DNA of 64,000 bases from an uncultured Collinsella sp. (GTDB lineage: Bacteria; Actinomycetota; Coriobacteriia; Coriobacteriales; Coriobacteriaceae). How positions within the stretch are numbered: position 1 is the first letter of the stretch; every line of letters starts with the position of its first letter. Below are positions 45,035-53,912 of this stretch, in pieces. Location of the stretch: positions 1-64,000 of the forward strand of contig CABUDS010000003.1 in assembly GCA_902490405.1 (NCBI GenBank), read 5' to 3'. The translations under genes were made by a program, and so were the position numbers. Under the pieces are notes generated by a model. That model saw only the letters and a program-made list of their open reading frames with translations. It had not been told where the DNA came from and did not search any database.

Positions 45035-47263
45035 TTACGCCTCTGGCACCTGACCAGTAGCCAAGATCTGCTCGAGCGCATCCTCGTCCAGTACGGGCAC
45101 ACCCAACTGCTCGGCCTTGGTGAGCTTGGAGCCCGCTTTGGGGCCGGCGACCAGATAGCTCGTCTTCTTTGACACGCTGCCCGAAACCTTGGCGCCGAGC
45201 ACCTTGAGCGCCGCGCCCGCCTCGTCGCGCGTGCGGTTGACGAGCGTGCCGGTGAGCACGAAGGTCAGACCCGCAAGCGGCTGTGCGTCGGCGAGCTCGC
45301 CCGCCACGCCAGCTTCGGCCGCGGCTTGCGCATGAGCGGCGCCCAAGTCGACCTCGAGCGAAAGGCCCGCTTGGCGCAGACGTTCCAGCACGGCAAGGTT
45401 CTCGGGCACGGCCAGGAACTGCTTGACGCTCGCCGCAATCTTGGGACCGATACCCTCACACTCGGCGATGTCCTCTTCGCTCGCCAAGATGAGCTTGTCG
45501 ATCGACAGGAATCGCTCGGCGATGACCTCGCCCACGCTCTTGCCCACATGGCGGATGCCCAGGGCAAACAGCACGCGACCGAGCGGCTGGCTCTTGGACT
45601 TATTGAGCTCGGCGATGATTTTCTCGGCCGTCTTGAGACCCACCGGGATGGGGTCGCCCTTCTTGACGCCCTTTTTGCTGTTGGAGCTGGCATAGGTGCG
45701 TCCCGTGTCCAGGCCTGCGATGTCGTCGACCGTGAGCTGGTAGAAGTCTGCGACATCGTGGATCAGGCCGGCGGCGATCATCTTGTCGACGATCTCGTCG
45801 CCCAGGCCGTCGACGTCCATGCAGCCGCGGCTCACCCAATGGAGCAGACGCTCCTTGAGCTGTGCGGGGCAGTCGATCGATACGCAGCGGTAGGCCACCT
45901 CGCCATCCTCGTGGACCACGGGGCTGCCGCACACGGGACAGACCTCGGGCATCTGCCAGTCAACGCTGTCGGCCGGGCGCTTGTCGAGCACGGGGCCCAC
46001 GACCTCAGGGATTACGTCGCCCGCCTTGTGCACGATGATGGTGTCACCCTCGCGCACGTTTTTGCGGCGGATCTCGTCGATGTTGTGCAGCGTGGCGCGC
46101 GCGATAGTGGAGCCGGCAACCGTCACCGGGTCGAACTCGGCGACCGGCGTGAGCACACCGGTGCGGCCCACCTGGATGCGAATCTCGCGCAGGACGGTCT
46201 GCTTTTCCTCGGGCGGGAACTTAAAGGCGATGGCCCAGCGCGGTGCGCGAGCGGTAAAGCCCAGGTCGAGCTGCTGCTGGAAGCTGTCGACCTTTACGAC
46301 CACGCCGTCGATGTCGTAGTCCAAGTCGCCGCGATGCTCGAGGGCCTGGGCGCAGAACTCGTGGACCTCGGCCGGCGTGGCGCAGCGGGCCACGTTGGGG
46401 TTGACGCTAAAACCGGCGCTGCGCAGCCAGTCGAGAAATTCGCGCTGGCTGTGGACGTGCAGCGGATCGGTATCGGCGATGGCGTAGATAAAGGTGGCAA
46501 GATCGCGGCGCGCCGTGACCTTGGGGTCTTTTTGGCGCAGGGATCCTGCAGCGGCGTTGCGCGGGTTGGCAAAGGGGTCGCGACCCTCGGCATCGGCCTC
46601 TTCATTCAGACGCACAAAACTGCCCTTGGGCATATAGACCTCGCCGCGCACTTCGATGGTGCGCTCGCGGTCGGCGCCCATGTGGGCGAGCGCCGGCTCG
46701 GACAGGTGCATGGGCACATCCTTGATGGTGCGCACGTTGAGCGATACATCCTCGCCCGTGGTGCCGTCGCCGCGCGTGGCGGCGCGTACGAAGGTGCCGT
46801 TTTGGTAGGTAAGGGCCACGCCCAGGCCGTCGATCTTGAGCTCGCAGGTATAGGTGACGCTGCCGGCACCGAGCGCATCCTCGGCGCGCTGGAGCCAGGC
46901 GTCGAGTTCGTCTAGATCCATGGCATCGTCCATGGAATACATGCGCGCCATGTGGGTGACCGGCGTAAACTGCTCGCTCACATAGCCGCCCACGCGCTGA
47001 GTATAGCTGTCGGGTGTTACCAAATCGGGGTAGGTCGCCTCGATCTGCTGGAGCTCAACGAGCAGTTTGTCAAAGACGGCGTCCGTGATCTCGGGCGCGT
47101 CGAGCATGTAGTAGCGATATGCGTGGTAATCGAGCTCGTGGCGCAACTCAGCCGCGCGCGCGGCGGCCTGGGCATGGACGTCGGCCGGTGCAGCGGCATC
47201 CGCGCTCGCGGGCGTTTCGGTATCGATGTCCACGCCGTCACCAAACAGGCTCGATTGCTCCAT
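45035..47263 (-). CDS. ligA: NAD-dependent DNA ligase
   Basis: Seals nicks in replication and repair using NAD. The 742-residue protein contains domain Ia (YHAYRYYMLDAPEITDAVFD), the adenylated lysine in CELKIDGLGVAL, an OB fold, a four-cysteine zinc finger (CPVCGSPVVH, then RCVSIDCPAQ), helix-hairpin-helix repeats and a C-terminal BRCT domain (PLAGLTFVLTGTL). The start at 47263 (MEQSSLFGDG) has AAGGAG 7 bases upstream; the longer frame is rejected. Confidence 0.97.
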   Translation of the reverse strand: MEQSSLFGDGVDIDTETPASADAAAPADVHAQAAARAAELRHELDYHAYRYYMLDAPEITDAVFDKLLVELQQIEATYPDLVTPDSYTQRVGGYVSEQFTPVTHMARMYSMDDAMDLDELDAWLQRAEDALGAGSVTYTCELKIDGLGVALTYQNGTFVRAATRGDGTTGEDVSLNVRTIKDVPMHLSEPALAHMGADRERTIEVRGEVYMPKGSFVRLNEEADAEGRDPFANPRNAAAGSLRQKDPKVTARRDLATFIYAIADTDPLHVHSQREFLDWLRSAGFSVNPNVARCATPAEVHEFCAQALEHRGDLDYDIDGVVVKVDSFQQQLDLGFTARAPRWAIAFKFPPEEKQTVLREIRIQVGRTGVLTPVAEFDPVTVAGSTIARATLHNIDEIRRKNVREGDTIIVHKAGDVIPEVVGPVLDKRPADSVDWQMPEVCPVCGSPVVHEDGEVAYRCVSIDCPAQLKERLLHWVSRGCMDVDGLGDEIVDKMIAAGLIHDVADFYQLTVDDIAGLDTGRTYASSNSKKGVKKGDPIPVGLKTAEKIIAELNKSKSQPLGRVLFALGIRHVGKSVGEVIAERFLSIDKLILASEEDIAECEGIGPKIAASVKQFLAVPENLAVLERLRQAGLSLEVDLGAAHAQAAAEAGVAGELADAQPLAGLTFVLTGTLVNRTRDEAGAALKVLGAKVSGSVSKKTSYLVAGPKAGSKLTKAEQLGVPVLDEDALEQILATGQVPEA

Positions 47264-47450
47264 AGCGGCACTCCTTCGCTCGATTTCAAACGGATACAAG
47301 AGTACCACCGGTCACCATGGCGCCGAATAACCCTTTCGAACCGCACCGAATCGGCAGCCGCCAGACTGGGGTGGATCGCGCGATTAAACCATGCCCTTGC
47401 CGTTTCTAAATGATCCGTTTTCCTCCGTCTCCAAGGGATCATCGAGAAAA

Positions 47451-47484
47451 GAGGGGCTGTCCCGCGCTGGCGGAACAGCCCCTC
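47451..47484 (-). terminator. Intrinsic terminator of the HtrA gene
   Basis: GAGGGGCTGTCCCGC (47451-47465) with GCGGAACAGCCCCTC (47470-47484), one mismatch, followed on the minus strand by TTTTCTCG. Confidence 0.8.
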
Positions 47485-47511
47485 TGGCTTCGATATGTGC
47501 GATACAGCTCG

Positions 47512-48972
47512 TTAGAAACCCTGGCCGTAGCCCTGGCCCTGGCCCTGCTGGCCGAGCAGCTCCTCCAGGTACTGGCGCAGCTGCTCATCGGTAATACCGC
47601 CGTTGCCAGTGTCGGTTGCGCTGTCGTTCTGCTGCTGGTTCTGCAGCTCCTCGTCGGAGCCCAGCTCGACGGTGACCTTCTTCTCTTCCTTGCCGCGCAT
47701 GAGCGTGATCTCGACCTTCTCGCCCACCTCGTGGCTGCGCAGCGCGATGATCAGGCCGTCGGCGCTCGAAATCTCATCGTCGCCCAGCTTGGTGATGACG
47801 TCGCCCTCCTGAATGCCGGCCTTGGCGGCAGGACCATCCTCAACGACGCTCGCCACATACGCGCCGCTATCGGTGCTCAACTTGTTGGTGCGGGCGTTAA
47901 GCGCATTGACGCTCGAAAGCGTAGCGCCCATGTACGGATGCACCGGCGTCTTACCGTCGATGATCTGGTCGGCAATGTTCTTGGCGTAGTTAACCGGAAT
48001 GGCAAAACCCACGCCCGAGCTGGAGCCCGAGTAGCTCTCGATAAGCGAGTTGATACCCACAAGCTCACCGTTGTCGTTGACGAGCGCACCGCCGGAGTTG
48101 CCCGGGTTGATGGCGGCATCGGTCTGGATCATGTTGGCATAGATGGTGTTACCGTTGGTAGAGCTCATGGCCGTTGAGCGATACAGCGCCGACACAATGC
48201 CCGTGGAGACAGACTGCTCGTTGCCGAACGGCGAGCCGATCGCCATAACCCACTCGCCCACGTTGAGCTTGGAGGAATCGCCGATCTCGATCGGGGTGAG
48301 CTTGGAGGCGTCGGCGTCCTTGAGCTTGATGACGGCCAGGTCGCTCGAGGCATCGTTGCCCACGAACTCGGCCTCGTAGGTGGTGCCGTCGTCCATGGTC
48401 ACCACGTACTGGTCATAGCCATCGACCACATGGTTGTTGGTGAGGATATGGCCCTCGGTATCGAGCACAACGCCCGAACCGACGCTGCCCGAGTTGTCCG
48501 ACTCGTCGGCAGACTGCGAAAGCGAGCCATTCTGGCTGCCGCTCGAAGTGGCGGTAATGGAAACCACGGAGGGCAGGGCCTTGGCAGAAACGGCCTCGGC
48601 CAGCGTGGTGTCCTCGGAGTCGATCGTGATCTTTTGCGTCGACGAACCCGAAGCGCCCGCCGTCACGGCATTCTTGCCGCCACCGATATCGAGCGTGCCA
48701 CTCATAATGAGCGCGATGACCAGCAGGGCACCACATGCGCAGCCGGCAAGCGCTGTGATAAAGATCGGTAGCTTTTTGGTCTTGGTCTTGACCACCGTGT
48801 GCTTGTTCACGACCTGTTGGCCGCCCAGCGGCTTGCCGGTCTGCGTATCGTAGGCCTGCACGTAGGGAATGTTGCTGTCGGCAGGCGTCGACTCCACCTG
48901 CACGCGCGGCTGCTGCTGAGTCTCGCCGGCGTTGCCCGCATCCTGGGGACGCTGGGAATCGTTCTCGCTCAT
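47512..48972 (-). CDS. HtrA/DegP-type serine protease with PDZ domain
   Basis: A 486-residue membrane-anchored protease for envelope protein quality control. It has a cytoplasmic N-terminal tail, one membrane helix (IFITALAGCACGALLVIALI, about 71-90), a trypsin-like domain with His (LTNNHVVDG), Asp (SSDLAVIKL) and Ser (GNSGGALV), and a single PDZ domain (about 355-440). The tail is Gln/Gly-rich (GQQGQGQGYGQGF). The start at 48972 has AAAGGA 8 bases upstream. A hairpin (49002-49025) lies in its leader. Confidence 0.93.
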   Translation of the reverse strand: MSENDSQRPQDAGNAGETQQQPRVQVESTPADSNIPYVQAYDTQTGKPLGGQQVVNKHTVVKTKTKKLPIFITALAGCACGALLVIALIMSGTLDIGGGKNAVTAGASGSSTQKITIDSEDTTLAEAVSAKALPSVVSITATSSGSQNGSLSQSADESDNSGSVGSGVVLDTEGHILTNNHVVDGYDQYVVTMDDGTTYEAEFVGNDASSDLAVIKLKDADASKLTPIEIGDSSKLNVGEWVMAIGSPFGNEQSVSTGIVSALYRSTAMSSTNGNTIYANMIQTDAAINPGNSGGALVNDNGELVGINSLIESYSGSSSGVGFAIPVNYAKNIADQIIDGKTPVHPYMGATLSSVNALNARTNKLSTDSGAYVASVVEDGPAAKAGIQEGDVITKLGDDEISSADGLIIALRSHEVGEKVEITLMRGKEEKKVTVELGSDEELQNQQQNDSATDTGNGGITDEQLRQYLEELLGQQGQGQGYGQGF

Positions 48973-49001
48973 GGCTGCGATCCTTTCGTCAAATAACCAA
49001 A

Positions 49002-49025
49002 GGCCCGCCAAACACGTGGCGGGCC
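49002..49025 (-). terminator. Hairpin in the HtrA leader
   Basis: GGCCCGCC (49002-49009) and GGCGGGCC (49018-49025), followed on the minus strand by TTTGGTTATTT, 30 bases before the HtrA start. It may be an attenuator or the remnant of an upstream terminator. Confidence 0.5.
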
Positions 49026-49144
49026 ATCATTGTTCACGTTGAGTTGTACCCCAATATGCAGGCGTACGTGTACGAGAACGCAATCTTTTAGGAAGGCTTA
49101 AGTTCTGCTGCAAACTCGAAAGGAGCCCGCACCTGCGTCAAAAC

Positions 49145-49177
49145 CACCACAAAGGTGTCTGTCCCCTTTGTGGTGGA
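49145..49177 (-). terminator. CCACCACAAAGG-family hairpin, copy 5 (after the GlnR-like gene)
   Basis: CCACCACAAAGG (49145-49156) with CCTTTGTGGTGG (49166-49177), followed on the minus strand by TTTTG; 3 bases beyond the GlnR-like stop codon. Confidence 0.75.
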
Positions 49178-49180
49178 AAT

Positions 49181-49843
49181 CTAGTCCTTAAACAGATATC
49201 CCACGCCGCGGACGGTGGTGATGTGTGCCGCGATCTGCGGGCCCACCTTGGAGCGGATGCGTCGAATGTGCACGTCGACGGTGCGCGTGCCGCCGCAGTA
49301 CTCAAAGCCCCACACGCGGTGCAGCAGCACCTCGCGGCTGTAGGCGCGATTGGGATGCGTCGCCAAAAAGCTCAGCAGCGAGTACTCCATCAGCGTCAGG
49401 TCAATGGGCTCGTTATCGAGTGTCACCTGGTAGGTAGCCAGATTAATCTCGAGGTTATCGATGTTGAGCACATCGTCGGCGGTGACGGTCTCCTCCTCGC
49501 CCATCAGGCGCTGCGCGCGAGCCTTGAGCTCGTTGGGCGTCGCCGTGGGGCACACAAAGTCGGCATGCGCGTGATTCGGCAGGCGCAGGGTACCGAGCGC
49601 CTCATCGTCGACGATCACCAGCATGGGGACACCGCCGCGATCGTCAAGCCACTTGGCAATCTGATCGATGCGGTCGCTGCGGATGCCGTCGGAATCGAGG
49701 ATCAGCAGGTCAAAGTCGTGCGCCGCAGTCGGCGAATCGGGGGTTGCCAGGCTCACCTCGACACCCAGGGTGGTCGTCAAGCTGCGGGCAAACTCGTGGA
49801 AGCGCGTCGTGCGCGCCATGAACAGGGCACTCTTATCGGACAT
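49181..49843 (-). CDS. GlnR-like OmpR-family regulator
   Basis: A 220-residue regulator with an atypical receiver domain (about 1-110), not showing the usual acidic-pocket DD pair near its N-terminus, and an OmpR-type winged helix. The C-terminus (YSREVLLHRVWGFEYCGGTR then TVDVHIRRIRSKVG and TVRGVGYLF) closely matches actinobacterial GlnR, the orphan regulator of nitrogen genes. No sensor kinase gene is adjacent. It lies 50 bases downstream of a glutamine synthetase homologue, supporting a nitrogen role. The start at 49843 follows TTGGAGG. The GlnR assignment is an inference from sequence likeness and context. Confidence 0.78.
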   Translation of the reverse strand: MSDKSALFMARTTRFHEFARSLTTTLGVEVSLATPDSPTAAHDFDLLILDSDGIRSDRIDQIAKWLDDRGGVPMLVIVDDEALGTLRLPNHAHADFVCPTATPNELKARAQRLMGEEETVTADDVLNIDNLEINLATYQVTLDNEPIDLTLMEYSLLSFLATHPNRAYSREVLLHRVWGFEYCGGTRTVDVHIRRIRSKVGPQIAAHITTVRGVGYLFKD

Positions 49844-49893
49844 ATCGGCCTCCAAAGAAATGAGCTCAATCGTACTGAAACAAGCCAGCGCGA

Positions 49894-51231
49894 TTAGGAG
49901 TTCGCCAGGTAGTGCTTGATCTCCCACTCGGTGATCGTGGACTCAAACTTATGCCACTCGTCGCGCTTCTTTTTGAGGAAGAAGCTGTGGATGTGCTCGC
50001 CGAGGGCATCCTTCATAAACTGCGAGTCCTCAAAGACGTCGAGCGCCTCTTTGAGCGAGCGCGGCAGCGGCGTGTAGCCGGCCTCGACCATCTGACGGTC
50101 GGTGAGCTTGAGCGTCTCGGCCGTGGCCTCGGGCGGGAGCTCCAGCTTGCGCTCGATGCCGTCCAGACCAGCCGCCAGCGTGACGGCGTTGACCAGGTAC
50201 GGGTTGGCCATGGGGTCGGGGCTACGAAGCTCGATGCGCGTGGACAGCTGCTTGCCGGGCTTGTAGACCGGGATGCGGACCATGCTCGCGCGGTTGCGCA
50301 GGCCCCACGTGGCGTACTGCGGCACGGAGTCGCCGCCCGTGGTGATGCGCTTGTACGAGTTGACCGTGGGGTTGGTGATGGCGCTGATCTCGCGGGCATG
50401 CGCCAGAATGCCGGCCATATAGTGCTTGGCGATTTCGGAGAGATGGTACTTCTCGTCGTCCTCGCCCCAAAACACGTTGTTGCCGTCGTGGTCGAATAGC
50501 GACTGGCACAGGAACATAGCGCTGCCATCCTCGCCCGCCAACGGCTTGGGCATAAAGGAGGCGTGGCAACCGCTCTCGTAGGCCTGCTGCTTAATGATGA
50601 GTTTGGCCGTGGTGATGGCGTCGGACATGCTCAGGGCCTCGGCGTGGCGCAGGCTCATACCGTGCTGCGAGCGGCCGGCGGCGTGGAAGGTGTACTCCAC
50701 GGGCACGGACATCTTCTCGAGCGTGAGGACCGTGTTGCGACGCAGGTCGCGGGCGGCATCGCTCACCGAAAGATCGAAGTAGCCCACGTTGTCGAGCGGC
50801 TCGGGGGTGTGCTCGTCGGGGAAGTAGTAATACTCCAGCTCGGCACCCACGTTGAGCAGATAGCCAGCCTTCTCGGCCTTGCGGAACATGCGGCGCAAGG
50901 CATCACGCGGGTCGCCGGCAAACGGCTTGCGATCGGGAGTACACACGTCGCAGAACACGCGCGCGACGCCGTTGTGGCTCGGACGCCACGGCAAAATCTG
51001 GAAGGTCGAAGCATCGGGGAACGCCAGCATGTCGGCTTCCTCGGGCGTGGCAAAGCCCTCGATGGCGGAGCCGTCAAAGCCAATACCCTCCTCAAAAGCG
51101 ACCTCGAGGTCCTCGGGGCTAATGGCAAAGTTCTTGAGGCGGCCGAGAATGTCGACAAACCACAGACGCACAAAGCGGATGTCACGCTGCTCTACGGAGC
51201 GGAGTACGTAATCGATGTTCTGCTGGTTCAT
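49894..51231 (-). CDS. Glutamine synthetase homologue (GSI-alpha type) lacking metal ligands
   Basis: A 445-residue protein that aligns with GSI-alpha enzymes without gaps over the core: FDGSAIEGF, NVGAELEYYYF (Glu131, Glu133), NPTVNSYKR, and TRIELRSPDP (Glu334). Three metal-binding positions are changed. The HHE-VAPGQHE block reads FHA-AGRSQHG, so two catalytic Glu are Ala184 and Gly191. In GSGMH the His is Phe240. It therefore keeps three of six metal ligands and may not make glutamine. The adenylylation loop of beta-type enzymes is absent. It probably shares a transcript with the GlnR-like gene. A repeat TATCGCAGA (51271 and 51283, 12 bases apart) lies upstream and could be an operator. 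Confidence 0.85.
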   Translation of the reverse strand: MNQQNIDYVLRSVEQRDIRFVRLWFVDILGRLKNFAISPEDLEVAFEEGIGFDGSAIEGFATPEEADMLAFPDASTFQILPWRPSHNGVARVFCDVCTPDRKPFAGDPRDALRRMFRKAEKAGYLLNVGAELEYYYFPDEHTPEPLDNVGYFDLSVSDAARDLRRNTVLTLEKMSVPVEYTFHAAGRSQHGMSLRHAEALSMSDAITTAKLIIKQQAYESGCHASFMPKPLAGEDGSAMFLCQSLFDHDGNNVFWGEDDEKYHLSEIAKHYMAGILAHAREISAITNPTVNSYKRITTGGDSVPQYATWGLRNRASMVRIPVYKPGKQLSTRIELRSPDPMANPYLVNAVTLAAGLDGIERKLELPPEATAETLKLTDRQMVEAGYTPLPRSLKEALDVFEDSQFMKDALGEHIHSFFLKKKRDEWHKFESTITEWEIKHYLANS

Positions 51232-51365
51232 GTCGCTCCCCTTTCTTTCGGGCGGGTTTCGACTGGTCTATATCGCAGATACTATCGCAGAAAAATGTTT
51301 CCGCAGGGTTAAAGCGTATCAAGCGCTCAAAAAACGTGCGCGAACAGGCTGTTGCGAACGATTGG

Positions 51366-52388
51366 TTAGCGCGAGGTCGAAGCGCGGTGTTCGATGTGGC
51401 CGGGGATCTCGATGCGCTTGGGGGCGAGCTTTGCGGCATCGCCCACCGTAGTGGTAACGACGTCGATGCGCTCGGACAGGCGCTCGACTACGCGCTCGGC
51501 AATGGTAAGGGTGTCTTGCGCGGCCGTGGTCACACCGCCAAAGAGCACGTGGTTCCAGGGATAGTCGTCAAACGTTGCGATCTTGAGACCCGCCGGCAAC
51601 GAGGGCCCCAGCTGGGCCAGCGCCTCGGTCAGGCGCAGGAAAACCAAGCCGTTGACGGCAATGAGGCCGAGCTTTTTACCCGCATAGCCGCGGATGGTCT
51701 CGTCCAGGCGACTGACACCCGTGGCGCCACCGTCGGCCAAGGTGACGACCTCGCCGGCCAGGCCGCGGCGCGAGAGCTCGTCGGCAAACGCCTCGGCGCG
51801 TTCGCGACGCACGGGGCTGTCGTCGCTTGCCTCGGTGAGCAGGCACAGGCGCTCACTGCCCGCAGAGGCCAAGGCGTCTACCAGGCCGGCGACCAGCTCA
51901 CGGTTGTTGGAGGTCACCAGATCGACACCGCCGGCGGCAACATCGCGGTCGAGCAGCACGACGGGCAGGCGCCCCGCAGCCGCGGCAATCGCCTCGTCAT
52001 TGCCGCCACAGGTGTTGACGACCAGGCCGTCCACACCGGCATCGATAAGTCTGGTGAGCGACTCTGCTTCCTTGGCGGAATCATTGCCGCTAATGGCAGT
52101 CATAAGCGAGCAGCCGCGCGCGGCGGCGCTGGCGGAAAGCCCTTCGAGCATGGCGCTGGAGAACGGGTTAGCAATGTCGGCCAAGATCACACCGATGAGA
52201 TTGGTGCGCGAGCTGCGCAAATTACGCGCGGCGGCACGCGGGCGATAGCCGGTGCGCTCGATAACCGCCGCGATGCGGGCGCGGGTTTCCTCGGTCATCT
52301 GCCCGGGGCGGTTATTGAGGTAGCGCGAGACCGTGGCCGGGCTCACGCCCGCCTCGGCGGCAATGTCCTTGATTCTCATCTGCGCCAT
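51366..52388 (-). CDS. LacI-family transcriptional regulator of the KDG locus
   Basis: A 340-residue repressor: N-terminal HTH (RIKDIAAEAGVSPATVSRYL) with a hinge helix (about 50-60), then a periplasmic-binding-protein-like sensor domain (NLIGVILADIANPFSSAMLEG). The start at 52388 is tentative; the ATG at 52379 is also possible. It is divergent from the KDG kinase gene. The intergenic region contains CGAAACCGATTTCG (52492-52505), a CG-centred palindrome of the LacI-operator type; the same site appears at 55885-55898. The likely inducer is a KDG-pathway intermediate. Confidence 0.87.
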   Translation of the reverse strand: MAQMRIKDIAAEAGVSPATVSRYLNNRPGQMTEETRARIAAVIERTGYRPRAAARNLRSSRTNLIGVILADIANPFSSAMLEGLSASAAARGCSLMTAISGNDSAKEAESLTRLIDAGVDGLVVNTCGGNDEAIAAAAGRLPVVLLDRDVAAGGVDLVTSNNRELVAGLVDALASAGSERLCLLTEASDDSPVRRERAEAFADELSRRGLAGEVVTLADGGATGVSRLDETIRGYAGKKLGLIAVNGLVFLRLTEALAQLGPSLPAGLKIATFDDYPWNHVLFGGVTTAAQDTLTIAERVVERLSERIDVVTTTVGDAAKLAPKRIEIPGHIEHRASTSR

Positions 52389-52453
52389 AGCGCACCCCGT
52401 TTCCCAATTGTCGGCAGTCTGAGCCATTTTAGGCATTTTTTTAAAAATCTCGC

Positions 52454-52522
52454 TTGCAAAACGTTGTAGGTGAGTATACTACAAGTCGAAACGAAACCGA
52501 TTTCGTAAACCGATTTCGGCGA
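52454..52522 (+). promoter_or_regulatory. KDG kinase promoter with LacI-type operator
   Basis: TTGCAA (52454-52459), 15 bases, TATACT (52475-52480). The operator CGAAACCGATTTCG (52492-52505) starts 11 bases after the -10, and a second, less complete site TAAACCGATTTCGG follows (52506-52519). The same -35, spacing, -10 and operator occur at 55849-55898. Confidence 0.75.
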
Positions 52523-52580
52523 GCGTTGGCACGGAGGTGCAAAGATGCACCCTACCGTCTTGGCACCTCCGTGCCAACGC
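52523..52580 (+). ncRNA. Leader hairpin 1, copy 1 (conserved loop, KDG kinase leader)
   Basis: GCGTTGGCACGGAGGTGC (52523-52540) pairs perfectly with 52563-52580. The 22-base loop contains AAGATGCACCCTACC and GTCTTG. In copy 2 (55903-55960) the loop is nearly unchanged (two transitions among its conserved positions) while the stem sequence is entirely different. A small AAGA/TCTT helix inside the loop could leave CACCCTAC exposed. It could be a protein- or ligand-binding leader, or the DNA target of a regulator. Confidence 0.75.
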
Positions 52581-52623
52581 CATATCAAAGGTGAACGCAC
52601 GAGCAAGAAGGAGCTGCGCGACC

Positions 52624-53658
52624 ATGGGTAAAACGGTTCTTACCTTCGGCGAGATCATGATGAGGCTCTCGCCCAAAGATCACCTGCGCATTGAGCAGGC
52701 CACCGAGTTTGATGTCCGCTACGGCGGCGCCGAGGCCAACACCGCCCTTTCCCTGGCCTACCAGGGTGACAAGGCAGCTTACGTCTCCGTTGTCCCGGCC
52801 AACCGTCTGGGCGAGTGCGCCCTGCGTTCGCTGAAGGTCTACGACGTCGATACCTCGCGCGTCGTGCGCCAGGGCGACCGTCTTGGTTCCTATGTGTTTG
52901 AGGTTGGCGCCTCGCAGCGCGGTAACGGCTGCGTCTACGACCGCAAGTATTCCGCCATCAACATGGCTAAGCGCGACGTCTTTGATTGGGACGAAATCCT
53001 CAAGGGCATCGACGTCTTCTACTTCTCTGGCGTGACGCCCGCCGTGTCCGACGAGATGGCCGCTGCCTGCAAGGATGCCCTCACCGCCTGCCGCGCCAAG
53101 GGCATCACCACCGTGTGCGACGTGAACTATCGCGGCAAGATGTGGTCGCCCGAGAAGTCGCAGGCCACCATGAAGGAGCTCCTGCCGCTCGTCGACATCT
53201 GCATCGCCAACGACGAGGACGCGCCCGCTGGCCTCGGTATGACCTGCGCCTCCGGCTCCCTTGCCCACGGCATCGAGGAGCGCGACACCTACGTCGAGAT
53301 GGCCCGTCAGATCTGCGCCGAGTACGGCTGCAAAAAGGTCGCCTCGGTCGTCCGTAACATCTCCTGCGTCGAGCGCTCCATCTGGATGGGCATGTTCTTT
53401 GACGCCGTGAGCGACGAGCACTGGTTCTCCCCCGCTCACGACGTGCACGTGCTCGAGGGCGTTGCCGCCGGCGACGCTTTCAACGCCGGTCTCGTCCATG
53501 CCCTCATCAACGACTTTGACCCGCAGGACGCCGTCAACTACGCGATTGCGGCATCGATCCTCAAGCTCACCATCAAGGGCGATTCCAACTTGGTGACCGC
53601 AGACGAGATCGCAGCCGTGGCATTCGCCGCCGACGGTGGCACTCGCGTCGCGCGCTAA
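52624..53658 (+). CDS. kdgK: 2-keto-3-deoxygluconate kinase (PfkB family)
   Basis: Phosphorylates 2-keto-3-deoxygluconate (KDG) to KDPG. The 344-residue protein begins TVLTFGEIMMRLSPKDHLRI, has the PfkB GG motif (VRYGGAEANTALSLA) and the anion-hole/base motif GVAAGDAFNAGL. The ATG at 52624 has AAGGAG 9 bases upstream; the longer frame runs back into the leader hairpin and is rejected. It stands between two leader RNAs and before the KDPG aldolase gene, which takes its product. Confidence 0.93.
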   Translation: MGKTVLTFGEIMMRLSPKDHLRIEQATEFDVRYGGAEANTALSLAYQGDKAAYVSVVPANRLGECALRSLKVYDVDTSRVVRQGDRLGSYVFEVGASQRGNGCVYDRKYSAINMAKRDVFDWDEILKGIDVFYFSGVTPAVSDEMAAACKDALTACRAKGITTVCDVNYRGKMWSPEKSQATMKELLPLVDICIANDEDAPAGLGMTCASGSLAHGIEERDTYVEMARQICAEYGCKKVASVVRNISCVERSIWMGMFFDAVSDEHWFSPAHDVHVLEGVAAGDAFNAGLVHALINDFDPQDAVNYAIAASILKLTIKGDSNLVTADEIAAVAFAADGGTRVAR

Positions 53659-53673
53659 ACCGCCCCATTCCGT

Positions 53674-53709
53674 GGGCCGCAGTTCTCCATACCCATACCC
53701 CTGCGGCCC
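53674..53709 (+). terminator. Hairpin after kdgK
   Basis: GGGCCGCAG (53674-53682) with CTGCGGCCC (53701-53709), followed after a few bases by GATTTTT. Possible partial terminator between kdgK and the next leader. Confidence 0.5.
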
Positions 53710-53729
53710 GATCCCCGATTTTTCCGGTC

Positions 53730-53851
53730 GGGCAAAACCACCAGTCCCATTCCGGTTTTGCCCGGCATTTCCTATACGACTGGTCGCGTAGCCGGTTTTG
53801 GAATTGCTTGTGACCCCAAGCAGTGCCTCCGATAACCAATCCAAAATCGGC
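53730..53851 (+). ncRNA. Leader RNA 2, copy 1: pseudoknotted riboswitch candidate before the KDPG aldolase gene
   Basis: Helix a is GGGCAAAACC/GGTTTTGCCC (53730-53739 with 53754-53763). Its loop holds CCAGTC (53741-53746), which pairs with GACTGG (53778-53783) outside the helix, a pseudoknot. Helix b, GCCGGTTTTGGA/TCCAAAATCGGC (53791-53802 with 53840-53851), encloses helix c, GCTTG/CAAGC, and the strand AGTGCCTCCGATAACC (53822-53837). Copy 2 (55977-56095) preserves all four helices with different bases and the same unpaired segments (AGTCCCATTCCGG; AGTGCCTCCGATAACC). I do not recognise it as a known riboswitch. Confidence 0.8.
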
Positions 53852-53912
53852 TCTTGACCAGCGCATTTGGCAACTATGCGCCCACGCGCGCCACACATTC
53901 GAAAGGAACACC

